From the NCBI GenBank assembly GCA_027035735.1, contig JALVUH010000157.1:1-5126 (forward strand): a stretch of DNA of 5,126 nt, in the 5' to 3' direction. This stretch comes from Nautiliaceae bacterium (GTDB taxonomy: Bacteria > Campylobacterota > Campylobacteria > Campylobacterales > Nautiliaceae). Below the pieces are notes generated by a model. That model ran no database searches and was not told the DNA's origin. It saw only the letters and a list, made by a program, of their open reading frames with translations. Below are positions 1-4,800 of this stretch, in pieces (position 1 is the first letter of the stretch; each line of letters starts with the position of its first letter). The position numbers were made by a program, and so were the translations under genes.

Positions 1-150
1 AGGGTTTACTTTTTTTGTATTAGAAATCACCATTTGTTGAAGTTGATTTATTTCGTTTTGAAGTTTTTTGATTTTTGCTTCTAAATTTGCATTATTAGAT
101 TGTGCAAAAAGTGCTCCTACTGCAAGTGCAGATAATACTAGTTTTTTCAT
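1..150 (-). CDS. N-terminus of an exported coiled-coil protein, possibly an outer-membrane protein (partial)
   Basis: An open minus-strand frame of 50 codons runs from ATG at 150-148 to the left edge, so only the N-terminus is present. It begins MKKLVLSALAVGALFAQS, a typical Sec signal peptide: two lysines, a hydrophobic core, and a probable cleavage after LFA around residue 16. Residues 21-40 (NLEAKIKKLQNEINQLQQM) have heptad-spaced Leu/Ile and predict a short coiled coil. A good Shine-Dalgarno AAAAGGAG lies just upstream on the minus strand (156-163). A signal peptide followed by a short coiled coil is common in Campylobacterota outer-membrane beta-barrel proteins such as the DUF3373 type, but the diagnostic part is outside the window, so the family is a guess. 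The gene is divergent from the pseudouridine synthase and has its own promoter at 193-225. Exported location is well supported; function is not. Confidence 0.8.
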   Translation of the reverse strand, partial: MKKLVLSALAVGALFAQSNNANLEAKIKKLQNEINQLQQMVISNTKKVNP

Positions 151-192
151 TTTAGCTCCTTTTAGGTTTTTATTTATCTACAATAACTCAAA

Positions 193-225
193 ATTATAGT
201 TTTCTAAACTTAAGCTTTCCTTAAA
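193..225 (-). promoter_or_regulatory. Promoter of the minus-strand exported-protein gene with a direct-repeat operator
   Basis: Read on the minus strand, a perfect -10 TATAAT (198-193) is preceded by 10 bases and then two hexamers, TTTAAG (225-220) and CTTAAG (214-209), 5 bases apart. The hexamers repeat every 11 bp, one helical turn, and cover the -35 region. This is typical of a tandem-binding response regulator replacing or overlapping a -35 box. The predicted start near 186 gives a leader of about 35 nt before the ATG. The layout is seen directly; promoter activity is inferred. Confidence 0.6.
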
Positions 226-262
226 AAAGCTCTCTTTTACAAAAAATCGTTAATTTAAAATT

Positions 263-302
263 AAAAAAGGAGAAAAATTATCATTAGCAGCTTTTTTCCT
301 CC
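263..302 (-). terminator. Intrinsic terminator of the candidate small RNA
   Basis: On the minus strand the stem pairs GGAG (302-299) with CTCC (272-269) and AAAAA (297-293) with TTTTT (277-273), with one bulged G at 298 and a 15-nt loop. Six T follow immediately (268-263). The plus strand lacks a T-run beyond the stem, so it should act on minus-strand transcription only. It lies upstream of the promoter of the exported-protein gene and would insulate it. Confidence 0.55.
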
Positions 303-319
303 TGTGAATAACTATTCAC
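263..319 (-). ncRNA. Candidate small RNA of about 57 nt with its own promoter and terminator
   Basis: On the minus strand a TATAAT (331-326) predicts transcription start near 319. The transcript would begin with a hairpin (GUGAAUA/UAUUCAC, 319-304) and pass directly into a second hairpin, GGAGGAAAAA (302-293) against UUUUUCUCC (277-269). A run of six U follows (268-263), so it should end near 263. No credible ORF fits: the only ATG (284-282) opens a 7-codon frame 13 bases after AGGAGG. It does not match any RNA family I recognise, including tRNA, 6S, SRP RNA, tmRNA or RNase P RNA. It could instead be a promoter with an operator at +1 and an early terminator. Confidence 0.4.
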
Positions 320-320
320 A
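303..320. promoter_or_regulatory. Perfect 18-bp palindrome TGTGAATA-AC-TATTCACA
   Basis: Two perfect 8-bp arms flank a 2-bp centre. The outer TGTGA/TCACA halves look like Crp/Fnr half-sites, but their spacing is 8 rather than the 6 of the classical CRP site, so this is not a canonical CRP operator. It sits exactly at the predicted +1 of the minus-strand promoter at 326-331. It could therefore be a repressor operator, the 5' hairpin of the candidate small RNA, or both. Confidence 0.5.
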
Positions 321-325
321 TAATT

Positions 326-358
326 ATTATAAACCTTTAAACTTAAATTTTCCTTAAA
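326..358 (-). promoter_or_regulatory. Second minus-strand promoter with the same direct-repeat operator
   Basis: On the minus strand TTTAAG (358-353), 5 bases, TTTAAG (347-342), 10 bases, TATAAT (331-326). Spacing is identical to the promoter at 193-225, and the two 20-bp operator segments (206-225 and 339-358) match at 18 of 20 positions. It would drive the candidate small RNA. The operator also overlaps the expected -35 area of the plus-strand promoter at 363-371, so one regulator could act in both directions. Confidence 0.55.
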
Positions 359-362
359 GTTT

Positions 363-371
363 TGATATAAT
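363..371 (+). promoter_or_regulatory. Extended -10 promoter (TGATATAAT) for the pseudouridine synthase gene
   Basis: TG-A-TATAAT is a full extended -10 element. Campylobacterota sigma-70 promoters commonly rely on the -10 without a conserved -35, and no clear TTGACA is visible. The predicted start near 378 gives a leader of about 17 nt containing the Shine-Dalgarno AAGGAA (385-390) before ATG at 395. Confidence 0.6.
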
Positions 372-394
372 TCCTAAAAATTTTAAGGAAATAG

Positions 395-1159
395 ATGAAA
401 AAGGAAAAAGCATATATTTTACTTGCTAAGCAAGAGGGTATATCAAATAGAAAAGCAAAAGAGTTAATAGATAGAGGTTTAGTATATACTCATGATAGAA
501 AAATAAAGATTGCTAGAGGTCTTTTACCTATAAATACTCGTTTTAAAATTGAAAAAATTCCAGAAATTAAGAAGATTTTTGAAGATGATAATATTTTAGT
601 AGTTGATAAGCCGGCTTATATTACAAGCGAGGAGATTTCTAAAAAATTTAAATTTCCTTTGCTTCATAGGCTTGATAAAGAGACAAGTGGTATTTTAGTT
701 TTGAGTAAAAATGAAGATTTTAGAAAAAAAGCAATTAATGAATTTAAAAATAAAAATGTATATAAAGAGTATCTTGCATGGGTTAGCGGAATAGTAGCAG
801 AACCAGAAAAGATTAATTTACCAATAAAAGTTATTAAAACAAAATCAGGTGCTTATGCAAAAGTTAGTGCTAGTGGAGAAGAGGCTATAACTGAAATTGA
901 GCCAATTTTAGCTTTCAGAACAAAATCAAAAATAAAAGCAATAATTCATACAGGAAAAACTCATCAAATAAGAGCTCATCTAAAAGCAATAGACCATCCT
1001 ATAATTGGAGATGAAAAATATGGAGGAGAGCCTTATAAAAGAGTAATGCTTCATCATCATAAATTTAAAATATTTGATTATGAATTTACTTCTCCTGAGC
1101 CAAGAGATTTTAAGATGCAAGAGCAAAATGATAATATTCGTAAAAAAAAGAAAAAATAA
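395..1159 (+). CDS. RluA-family RNA pseudouridine synthase with S4 domain
   Basis: This enzyme isomerises specific uridines to pseudouridine in rRNA (possibly tRNA); it acts in the cytosol. Residues 5-50 form an S4-like RNA-binding domain (SNRKAKELIDRGLV at 17-30). The RluA catalytic domain follows: VVDKPAYI near 69-76, HRLDKETSG at 91-99 with catalytic Asp94, GKTHQIRAHL at 187-196, and HPIIGDEKYG at 201-210. At 254 residues it is somewhat shorter than E. coli RluC/RluD, mainly at the ends. The C-terminus is a run of lysines encoded by A-tracts that could be prone to slippage. ATG at 395 is preceded by AAGGAA with 4-nt spacing. The gene lies immediately upstream of ffh, as in Campylobacter jejuni. 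The family is certain; the modified position cannot be told from sequence, so no symbol is given. Confidence 0.93.
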   Translation: MKKEKAYILLAKQEGISNRKAKELIDRGLVYTHDRKIKIARGLLPINTRFKIEKIPEIKKIFEDDNILVVDKPAYITSEEISKKFKFPLLHRLDKETSGILVLSKNEDFRKKAINEFKNKNVYKEYLAWVSGIVAEPEKINLPIKVIKTKSGAYAKVSASGEEAITEIEPILAFRTKSKIKAIIHTGKTHQIRAHLKAIDHPIIGDEKYGGEPYKRVMLHHHKFKIFDYEFTSPEPRDFKMQEQNDNIRKKKKK

Positions 1160-1160
1160 G

Positions 1161-1166
1161 TATAAT
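1161..1166 (+). promoter_or_regulatory. ffh: Candidate -10 (TATAAT) for ffh
   Basis: A perfect TATAAT starts one base after the stop codon of the pseudouridine synthase gene and 25 bases before the ffh ATG. The upstream segment is the A-rich end of the previous gene, with no -35. The start near 1173 would leave a short leader with AAAGGAAG (1180-1187). Read-through from the previous gene is equally possible because no terminator separates them. Confidence 0.45.
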
Positions 1167-1190
1167 TTTAAAAAACCTTAAAGGAAGTAT

Positions 1191-2540
1191 ATGTTTGATA
1201 GAATTAGTGAAGGTTTTAGAAGTGCTATTAATAAAATTAGAATGAAAGATGATGAGAAAGCTTTAAAAAAAGCTTTAGATGAACTTAAAAAAAATCTTTT
1301 AAAATCAGATGTTCATTTTAAAGTAGTAAAAGAGCTTTTAAGAGAAGTAGAACTTGAGACAAAAAAAAGAGGAATTGGAAAAGCAAATTTTCTAAAAGCT
1401 TTAGATAAGGCACTTACCGATATTCTTACAGCACCTGGGAATTATGGTTTTGTATTTTCTCCTAAACCTCCTACTATTGTTATGATGACAGGACTTCAAG
1501 GTAGTGGTAAAACAACTACTACAGCAAAGCTTGCTAATTATCTTAAAACTTTTAAAAAGAAAAAAGTTTTAATGGTAGCGGCCGATTTGCAAAGACTTGC
1601 TGCAGTTGAACAATTAAAACAACTTGCTGAAGCAAACGATTTAGATATCTATTATGATGAAAATGCAAAAGATGCTGTGGAGGTTGCAAAAAAAGGAGTA
1701 GAAGAAGCTAAAAACAAATATTATGATGTAGTAATTGTTGATACTGCTGGAAGACTTGCTATTGATGAAGAGCTTATGAATGAACTTGTAAAAATGAAAG
1801 AAGCAATAAAACCAGATGAAATTTTTTATGTAGCTGATTCTCTAACAGGTAAAGATGCCCTAAATACTGCAAAACAATTTGATGAAAAATTAGGAATTAC
1901 AGGGGTTATTTTAACTAAATATGATGGAGATAGTAAAGGTGGAGTAGCATTAAGTATAGCTCATCAAGTAGGAAAACCTCTTAGATTTATAGGTACGGGT
2001 GAGAAGATAGCAGACTTAGAAGTTTTTGTGCCTGATAGAATTGTAAGCAGAATTATGGGAGCAGGAGATATTGAATCTTTAGTTGAAAAAACTTCTGCAG
2101 TAATTGATGAAAAAGAGGCTAAAAAACTTACTAAAAAGCTTAAAAAAGGTCAGTTTAATTATGAAGACTTTTTAAATCAGCTAGAACAAATGAAAAAACT
2201 TGGAAGTATGAAAAATTTACTTAGTATGATTCCTGGAATGGGTGGAATGCTAAAACAAATAGGTGATATTGATTTAGAAAATTCAAGTGAAATTAAAAAA
2301 ATAAAAGCTATGATTAATTCTATGACTCGTAAAGAAAGAGAAAATCCTCATTTAATTAAAGAATCAGCAAGTAGAAGAAGAAGGATTGCAAGAGGTGCTG
2401 GACTTAGTGTACAAGAAGTAAATAGAATAAATAAGCAGTTTCAAAATGCTGCTAAAATGGCTAAGAAATTTGCAGGTAAAAAAATTCCTGATATTAAAGA
2501 GCTTATGAATATGACAAAGGGCTTGAATTTTCCAAAATAA
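1191..2540 (+). CDS. ffh: Signal recognition particle GTPase Ffh (SRP54)
   Basis: Ffh binds 4.5S RNA and hydrophobic signal sequences on nascent chains, and docks with FtsY to deliver membrane proteins. The 449 residues match family length. The N domain is residues 1-90. The GTPase domain has the P-loop GLQGSGKTTTT (101-111), DLQRLAAVEQL (132-142), DTAGR (184-188), TKYDGDSKGG (242-251) and GTGEKIADLEVF (268-279). The M domain (about 300-449) has a methionine-rich stretch at 334-353 for the signal-sequence groove, and the RNA-binding SRRRRIARGAG at 394-404, equivalent to SRxxRIAxGSG. In the second G motif Leu replaces the Pro of the usual RPAA, probably a lineage trait. The start is set by AAAGGAAG ending 3 bases before ATG. 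It leads the rpsP-rimM-trmD cluster, 74 bases ahead of rpsP. Confidence 0.98.
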   Translation: MFDRISEGFRSAINKIRMKDDEKALKKALDELKKNLLKSDVHFKVVKELLREVELETKKRGIGKANFLKALDKALTDILTAPGNYGFVFSPKPPTIVMMTGLQGSGKTTTTAKLANYLKTFKKKKVLMVAADLQRLAAVEQLKQLAEANDLDIYYDENAKDAVEVAKKGVEEAKNKYYDVVIVDTAGRLAIDEELMNELVKMKEAIKPDEIFYVADSLTGKDALNTAKQFDEKLGITGVILTKYDGDSKGGVALSIAHQVGKPLRFIGTGEKIADLEVFVPDRIVSRIMGAGDIESLVEKTSAVIDEKEAKKLTKKLKKGQFNYEDFLNQLEQMKKLGSMKNLLSMIPGMGGMLKQIGDIDLENSSEIKKIKAMINSMTRKERENPHLIKESASRRRRIARGAGLSVQEVNRINKQFQNAAKMAKKFAGKKIPDIKELMNMTKGLNFPK

Positions 2541-2569
2541 TTGATTAAAATTTCAAATTATTTTAGATA

Positions 2570-2586
2570 GGGTAGGCAAGGGCGGG
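2570..2586 (+). other. G-rich tract in the rpsP leader (GGG-TA-GG-CAA-GGG-C-GGG)
   Basis: Four closely spaced G-runs of 3, 2, 3 and 3 lie in an otherwise very AT-rich 74-base gap between ffh and rpsP, 29 bases before the rpsP GTG. No matching C-run is nearby, so it cannot form a normal stem locally; a two-layer G-quadruplex is formally possible. No terminator is visible in the gap. A weak promoter (TTGATT at 2541-2546, 16 bases, TTAGAT at 2563-2568) could start transcripts close to it. Confidence 0.4.
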
Positions 2587-2600
2587 ATAGAAAAAAATTT

Positions 2601-2609
2601 AAAAGGAGT
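2601..2609 (+). promoter_or_regulatory. rpsP: Ribosome binding site of rpsP, fixing a GTG start
   Basis: AAAAGGAGT lies 5 bases before GTG at 2615. GTG is the only start that gives the family N-terminus (M)VKIRLARFGRKKKPFYR, so the non-ATG start is well supported. Confidence 0.8.
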
Positions 2610-2614
2610 AAAGC

Positions 2615-2866
2615 GTGGTAAAAATTAGACTTGCAAGATTTGGTAGAAAGAAAAAACCTTTTTATAGAATAGTTGTAACTGATTCTAGAAAAAGAAGAGA
2701 TAGTGGATGGATTGAAAGCATTGGATATTATAATCCTTTAACAGACCCTAAAACAATTGAAATTGATATGGAAAGAATGAATTATTGGCTAGGTGTTGGT
2801 GCAAAAATGAGTGAAAGAGTTGAAAAACTTAAAAAAATTTATGAAGAAAGAATGGCTAACGCTTAA
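2615..2866 (+). CDS. rpsP: 30S ribosomal protein bS16
   Basis: bS16 binds 16S rRNA in the 5'/central domain area and is needed for 30S assembly. The 83 residues are full length for the family. The N-terminal signature VKIRLARFGRKKKPFYRIVV (2-21) is followed by DSRKRRDSGWIESIGYYNPL (23-42), both hallmark S16 segments. The C-terminal part (GAKMSERVEKLKKIY) is the usual helix. Translation starts at GTG behind a strong Shine-Dalgarno. The stop codon overlaps the start of the KH gene by one base (TAATG). Co-transcription with rimM, its assembly partner, is the standard arrangement. Confidence 0.98.
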   Translation: MVKIRLARFGRKKKPFYRIVVTDSRKRRDSGWIESIGYYNPLTDPKTIEIDMERMNYWLGVGAKMSERVEKLKKIYEERMANA

Positions 2867-3105
2867 TGGTTGTTGATTTTGTCGTTGAATTTGCAAAACT
2901 TTTAAGTTTTGAACCTGATAAAATAAAATATGAAATTGTTCCTCATGAAGATTTTGATGAGATAGTAATTTGGGCTAAAAAAGCTGATGTTGGTAGAATT
3001 ATAGGAAAAGAAGGCTCAATGGTTAGGGCTATTAAAACTGTAATTGATGGATGTAGAGTAAAAGAGAATAAAAATTATAAAATTACAGTAAAGATAGCCG
3101 AATGA
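2866..3105 (+). CDS. khpA: KH-domain RNA-binding protein (KhpA/YlqC family)
   Basis: This is a small single-KH RNA-binding protein of 79 residues. The N-terminus MVVDFVVEFAKLL resembles the family start. The KH core is VGRIIGKEGSMVRAIKTVI (42-60), with the nucleic-acid-binding GxxG loop GKEG at 47-50. In Firmicutes KhpA pairs with KhpB/EloR and affects cell elongation; in Campylobacterota the role is not established to my knowledge. It sits between rpsP and rimM as in many bacteria, suggesting a link to ribosome assembly. The ATG overlaps the rpsP stop by one base, and no Shine-Dalgarno is visible upstream, so reinitiation by ribosomes finishing rpsP is likely. It overlaps rimM by 4 bases. 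Confidence 0.92.
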   Translation: MVVDFVVEFAKLLSFEPDKIKYEIVPHEDFDEIVIWAKKADVGRIIGKEGSMVRAIKTVIDGCRVKENKNYKITVKIAE

Positions 3106-3620
3106 AAAAAATTCCAATTGCAAAACTTGGAAAATCACATGGAATTAAAGGATGGCAAAAAATACATCTTTTAACAGATTTCCCGGAACAATTCAAACCG
3201 GGAGCTACTTTTTCTTCTGATAAAACTTCATTAACTATTGATAAAATTGATTTAAAAAAAGGACTTGTTAAATTTAAAGGAGTAGATACTCCAGAAGAGG
3301 CTAAAAAACTTACAAATAGAATGCTTTATACTACAGAAGAAGAAACAAAAGAAAATATTAAACTTAAAGAAAATGAATATTTTTGGTTTGATATACTTGG
3401 ATGTGATGTATTTGAAGATGGTAAAAAATTAGGAAAAGTTAAAGATATTGAAAGAGCAGATGTTGATTATTTGATAATTAATACAGATGAAGAGCTTGTA
3501 AAAAAAGGGTATCCAAAAAGATTTTTGATAGATTTTAAAAGACATGTAAAAAATGTAGATGTTGAAAATAAAAAAATCCAAAGCCAGGGTGCTATTGATA
3601 TTTTAGAATCTATCAAATGA
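3102..3620 (+). CDS. rimM: 16S rRNA processing / 30S maturation factor RimM
   Basis: RimM binds uS19 in immature 30S subunits and helps the 3' (head) domain of 16S rRNA fold. The 172 residues match the family. The N-terminal RimM domain (about 1-88) begins KIPIAKLGKSHGIKGWQKI, with the G-K-x-HGIKG signature at 10-17. The C-terminal PRC-barrel (about 91-170) contains NEYFWFDILGCDVF (91-104) and a modified RFLIDFKRHVKNVDVENKKI (140-159), corresponding to the LIPFxxxfV-x-VD segment. The start ATGA overlaps the KH stop by 4 bases with no clear Shine-Dalgarno, and its own stop overlaps trmD by 4 bases, pointing to coupled translation. Confidence 0.96.
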   Translation: MKKIPIAKLGKSHGIKGWQKIHLLTDFPEQFKPGATFSSDKTSLTIDKIDLKKGLVKFKGVDTPEEAKKLTNRMLYTTEEETKENIKLKENEYFWFDILGCDVFEDGKKLGKVKDIERADVDYLIINTDEELVKKGYPKRFLIDFKRHVKNVDVENKKIQSQGAIDILESIK

Positions 3621-4276
3621 AAATAGTATTTGTCTCACTTTTTCCAAACCTTATTGCTCCCTATTTTGAAGATTCTGTTTTAAAAAAAGCAAAAGATAAA
3701 AATTTATTTGAACTTGAATTTATTAATTTTAGAGACTTTTCTTTTGATAAACACAAAAAAGTTGATACAGAAATTGTTGGTGGTGGAGCTGGAATGATAA
3801 TAGATAATCAGGCACTTAGAAATACACTAAATTATCTAAAAGAAAAATATCCCTCTTCAAGAATTATTTTTTTAACTCCTGTTGGCAAAAAATATAATCA
3901 AAAAGATGCTATTCGTTTATCTAAAGAAGAAGTTTTGATTTTAGTTAGTGGTAGATATGAAGGATTTGATGAAAGATTAATAGAAGATTTTGCAAATGAA
4001 GTTATAAGTATAGGGGATTTTATTTTAACTGGAGGAGAGCTTGCATCTTTGGTAATAGCTGATAGTGTTTTGAGAAATATAAAAGGGGTTTTGGGAAATA
4101 AAGAATCTTTAGAAGAAGAGAGTTTTAATGAAAATTTGCTTGAAGCTCCTGCTTTTTCTAAAATGGGTGAAGTTCCTATAATATTAAAGAGTGGAAATCA
4201 TAAAAAAATAAAAGAGTGGAGAGAAAAAACTTCAATTTTAAAAACAAAATTTCATCGTCCAGATTTATTGAATTAA
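3617..4276 (+). CDS. trmD: tRNA (guanine-N1)-methyltransferase TrmD
   Basis: TrmD is a SPOUT-class, trefoil-knot enzyme that uses SAM to make m1G37 next to the anticodon, preventing +1 frameshifts. The visible motifs are SLFPNLI (7-13), VGGGAGM (54-60), LTPVG (86-90), SGRYEGFDER (111-120), SIGDFILTGGELA (131-143) and SGNHKKIKEWR (192-202). At 219 residues it lacks the C-terminal tail of the 255-residue E. coli protein. An ungapped alignment recalled from E. coli places Arg153 at R154, but Glu168 at the catalytic D169. The following HYTRP segment is replaced by AFSKM with about five residues deleted before EVP. The Cys of the usual CGRYEG is Ser111. These may be lineage traits; the frame is intact. 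The start overlaps rimM by 4 bases without a Shine-Dalgarno. Confidence 0.97.
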   Translation: MKIVFVSLFPNLIAPYFEDSVLKKAKDKNLFELEFINFRDFSFDKHKKVDTEIVGGGAGMIIDNQALRNTLNYLKEKYPSSRIIFLTPVGKKYNQKDAIRLSKEEVLILVSGRYEGFDERLIEDFANEVISIGDFILTGGELASLVIADSVLRNIKGVLGNKESLEEESFNENLLEAPAFSKMGEVPIILKSGNHKKIKEWREKTSILKTKFHRPDLLN

Positions 4277-4284
4277 AAATTTTT

Positions 4285-4293
4285 TGTTATAAT
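4285..4293 (+). promoter_or_regulatory. rplS: Extended -10 promoter (TGTTATAAT) for rplS
   Basis: TG-T-TATAAT lies 9 bases after the trmD stop in a T-rich context. The predicted start near 4300 gives a leader of about 52 nt. rplS can therefore be transcribed apart from the upstream operon as well as by read-through, since no terminator follows trmD. Confidence 0.6.
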
Positions 4294-4310
4294 TTCATTT
4301 CAAAAATAAG

Positions 4311-4340
4311 TGTGAATGCCCATAAGTGGCCAATGGCACA
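4311..4340 (+). promoter_or_regulatory. Hairpin in the rplS leader, candidate regulatory element
   Basis: TGTG (4311-4314) pairs with CACA (4337-4340) and CCAT (4320-4323) with ATGG (4333-4336), leaving a 5-nt one-sided bulge (4315-4319) and a 9-nt loop AAGTGGCCA. An alternative pairs TGCC (4317-4320) with GGCA (4335-4338). It is a GC-richer island in AT-rich surroundings and abuts the Shine-Dalgarno. Ribosomal protein leaders, including L19 leaders in other phyla, are often autoregulatory, so this is a reasonable but unproven call. Confidence 0.4.
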
Positions 4341-4347
4341 AAGGAGA
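4341..4347 (+). promoter_or_regulatory. rplS: Ribosome binding site deciding the rplS start
   Basis: AAGGAGA stands 4 bases before ATG at 4352. The frame is also open from an earlier ATG at 4316, but that codon has no Shine-Dalgarno and lies inside the leader hairpin. The family N-terminus MRNRLIEAFE begins at 4352. Confidence 0.85.
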
Positions 4348-4351
4348 GATA

Positions 4352-4708
4352 ATGAGAAATAGATTAATTGAAGCTTTTGAAGCTAAACAACTTGAAGGAA
4401 AAAATGTTCCTGAGTTTAGACCTGGAGATACTGTAAGAGTAGCAGTTAAAATTAAAGAAGGTAATAAAGAGAGAATTCAAAATTTTGAAGGTGTTGTAAT
4501 TGCTATAAAAGGAACAGGTGCTGGTAAAACTTTTACTGTTAGAAAAATAGGGGCAAACAACATTGGAGTTGAGAGAATTTTCCCATTATATAGTGAAAGT
4601 ATAGCAGGAATAGAAGTAGTAAGAAAAGGTAAAGTTAGAAGAGCAAAACTTTACTATCTAAGAGGAAAAACTGGTAAAAAAGCTAGAATTAAAGAAAGAA
4701 GAGATTAA
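4352..4708 (+). CDS. rplS: 50S ribosomal protein bL19
   Basis: bL19 lies at the 30S-50S interface and contacts 16S rRNA in an intersubunit bridge. From ATG 4352 the product is 118 residues, the normal length. Family features are the start MRNRLIEAFEAKQLEGKNVP, the FRPGDTVRVAVKIKEG segment, RIQNFEGVVIAIKGTGAG, FTVRKI, GVERIFPLYSESI and the basic end RRAKLYYLRGKTGKKARIKE. An upstream in-frame ATG at 4316 would add 12 residues that do not belong to the family and lacks a Shine-Dalgarno, so it is rejected. The gene has its own extended -10 promoter and a hairpin leader, and closes the cluster; an AT-rich terminator overlaps its 3' end. Confidence 0.98.
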   Translation: MRNRLIEAFEAKQLEGKNVPEFRPGDTVRVAVKIKEGNKERIQNFEGVVIAIKGTGAGKTFTVRKIGANNIGVERIFPLYSESIAGIEVVRKGKVRRAKLYYLRGKTGKKARIKERRD

Positions 4709-4729
4709 TTTTCTTCTTTTTTTCTTTCT
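4691..4729 (+). terminator. AT-rich intrinsic terminator at the end of rplS
   Basis: A purine tract (4691-4702, AAAGAAAGAAGA) pairs with the pyrimidine tract 4712-4723 (TCTTCTTTTTTT) over 12 positions including one G-T, with a 9-nt loop. The distal arm ends in seven T (4717-4723) and is followed by CTTTCT. The left arm lies within the last rplS codons. It is weak in GC, as usual in such genomes, and is the only terminator-like structure after ffh. Confidence 0.55.
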
Positions 4730-4737
4730 CAAATTAA

Positions 4738-4800
4738 AATCACTGACACTAACTTAGCGAATAACTTTGATAAGAACTGCTTAAAATTTTCACTTTTAGA
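4738..4800. other. Unassigned intergenic stretch with short direct repeats
   Basis: This stretch is less T/A-monotonous than its flanks and codes for nothing on either strand. It contains TAACTT twice, 12 bp apart (4750-4755 and 4762-4767), and CACT twice (4741-4744 and 4747-4750). The repeats would lie about 40-60 bases upstream of a start driven by the TATAAT at 4801, the usual place for an activator. I recognise no RNA gene or insertion-sequence end here. Confidence 0.25.

Noticed and set aside
263..284. Seven-codon minus-strand ORF (ATG at 284-282) after AGGAGG in the candidate RNA
   Set aside because: The spacing of 13 bases is too long, the frame is tiny and lies within the terminator stem; chance is more likely.
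303..320. Canonical CRP binding site
   Set aside because: The TGTGA and TCACA halves are 8 apart rather than 6, so the classical site does not fit.
3178..3203. CCCGG-CCGGG inverted repeat within rimM
   Set aside because: CCCGG (3182-3186) and CCGGG (3198-3202) can pair, but they lie in well-conserved coding sequence with no T-run downstream, so there is no case for a terminator or regulator.
4316..4351. Upstream ATG extending rplS by 12 codons
   Set aside because: It has no Shine-Dalgarno and lies inside the leader hairpin. The added residues are foreign to bL19, while ATG 4352 has AAGGAGA and the family N-terminus.
4733..4800. Short minus-strand peptide frame in the rplS downstream gap
   Set aside because: It has no ATG or Shine-Dalgarno and stops within about 15 codons.
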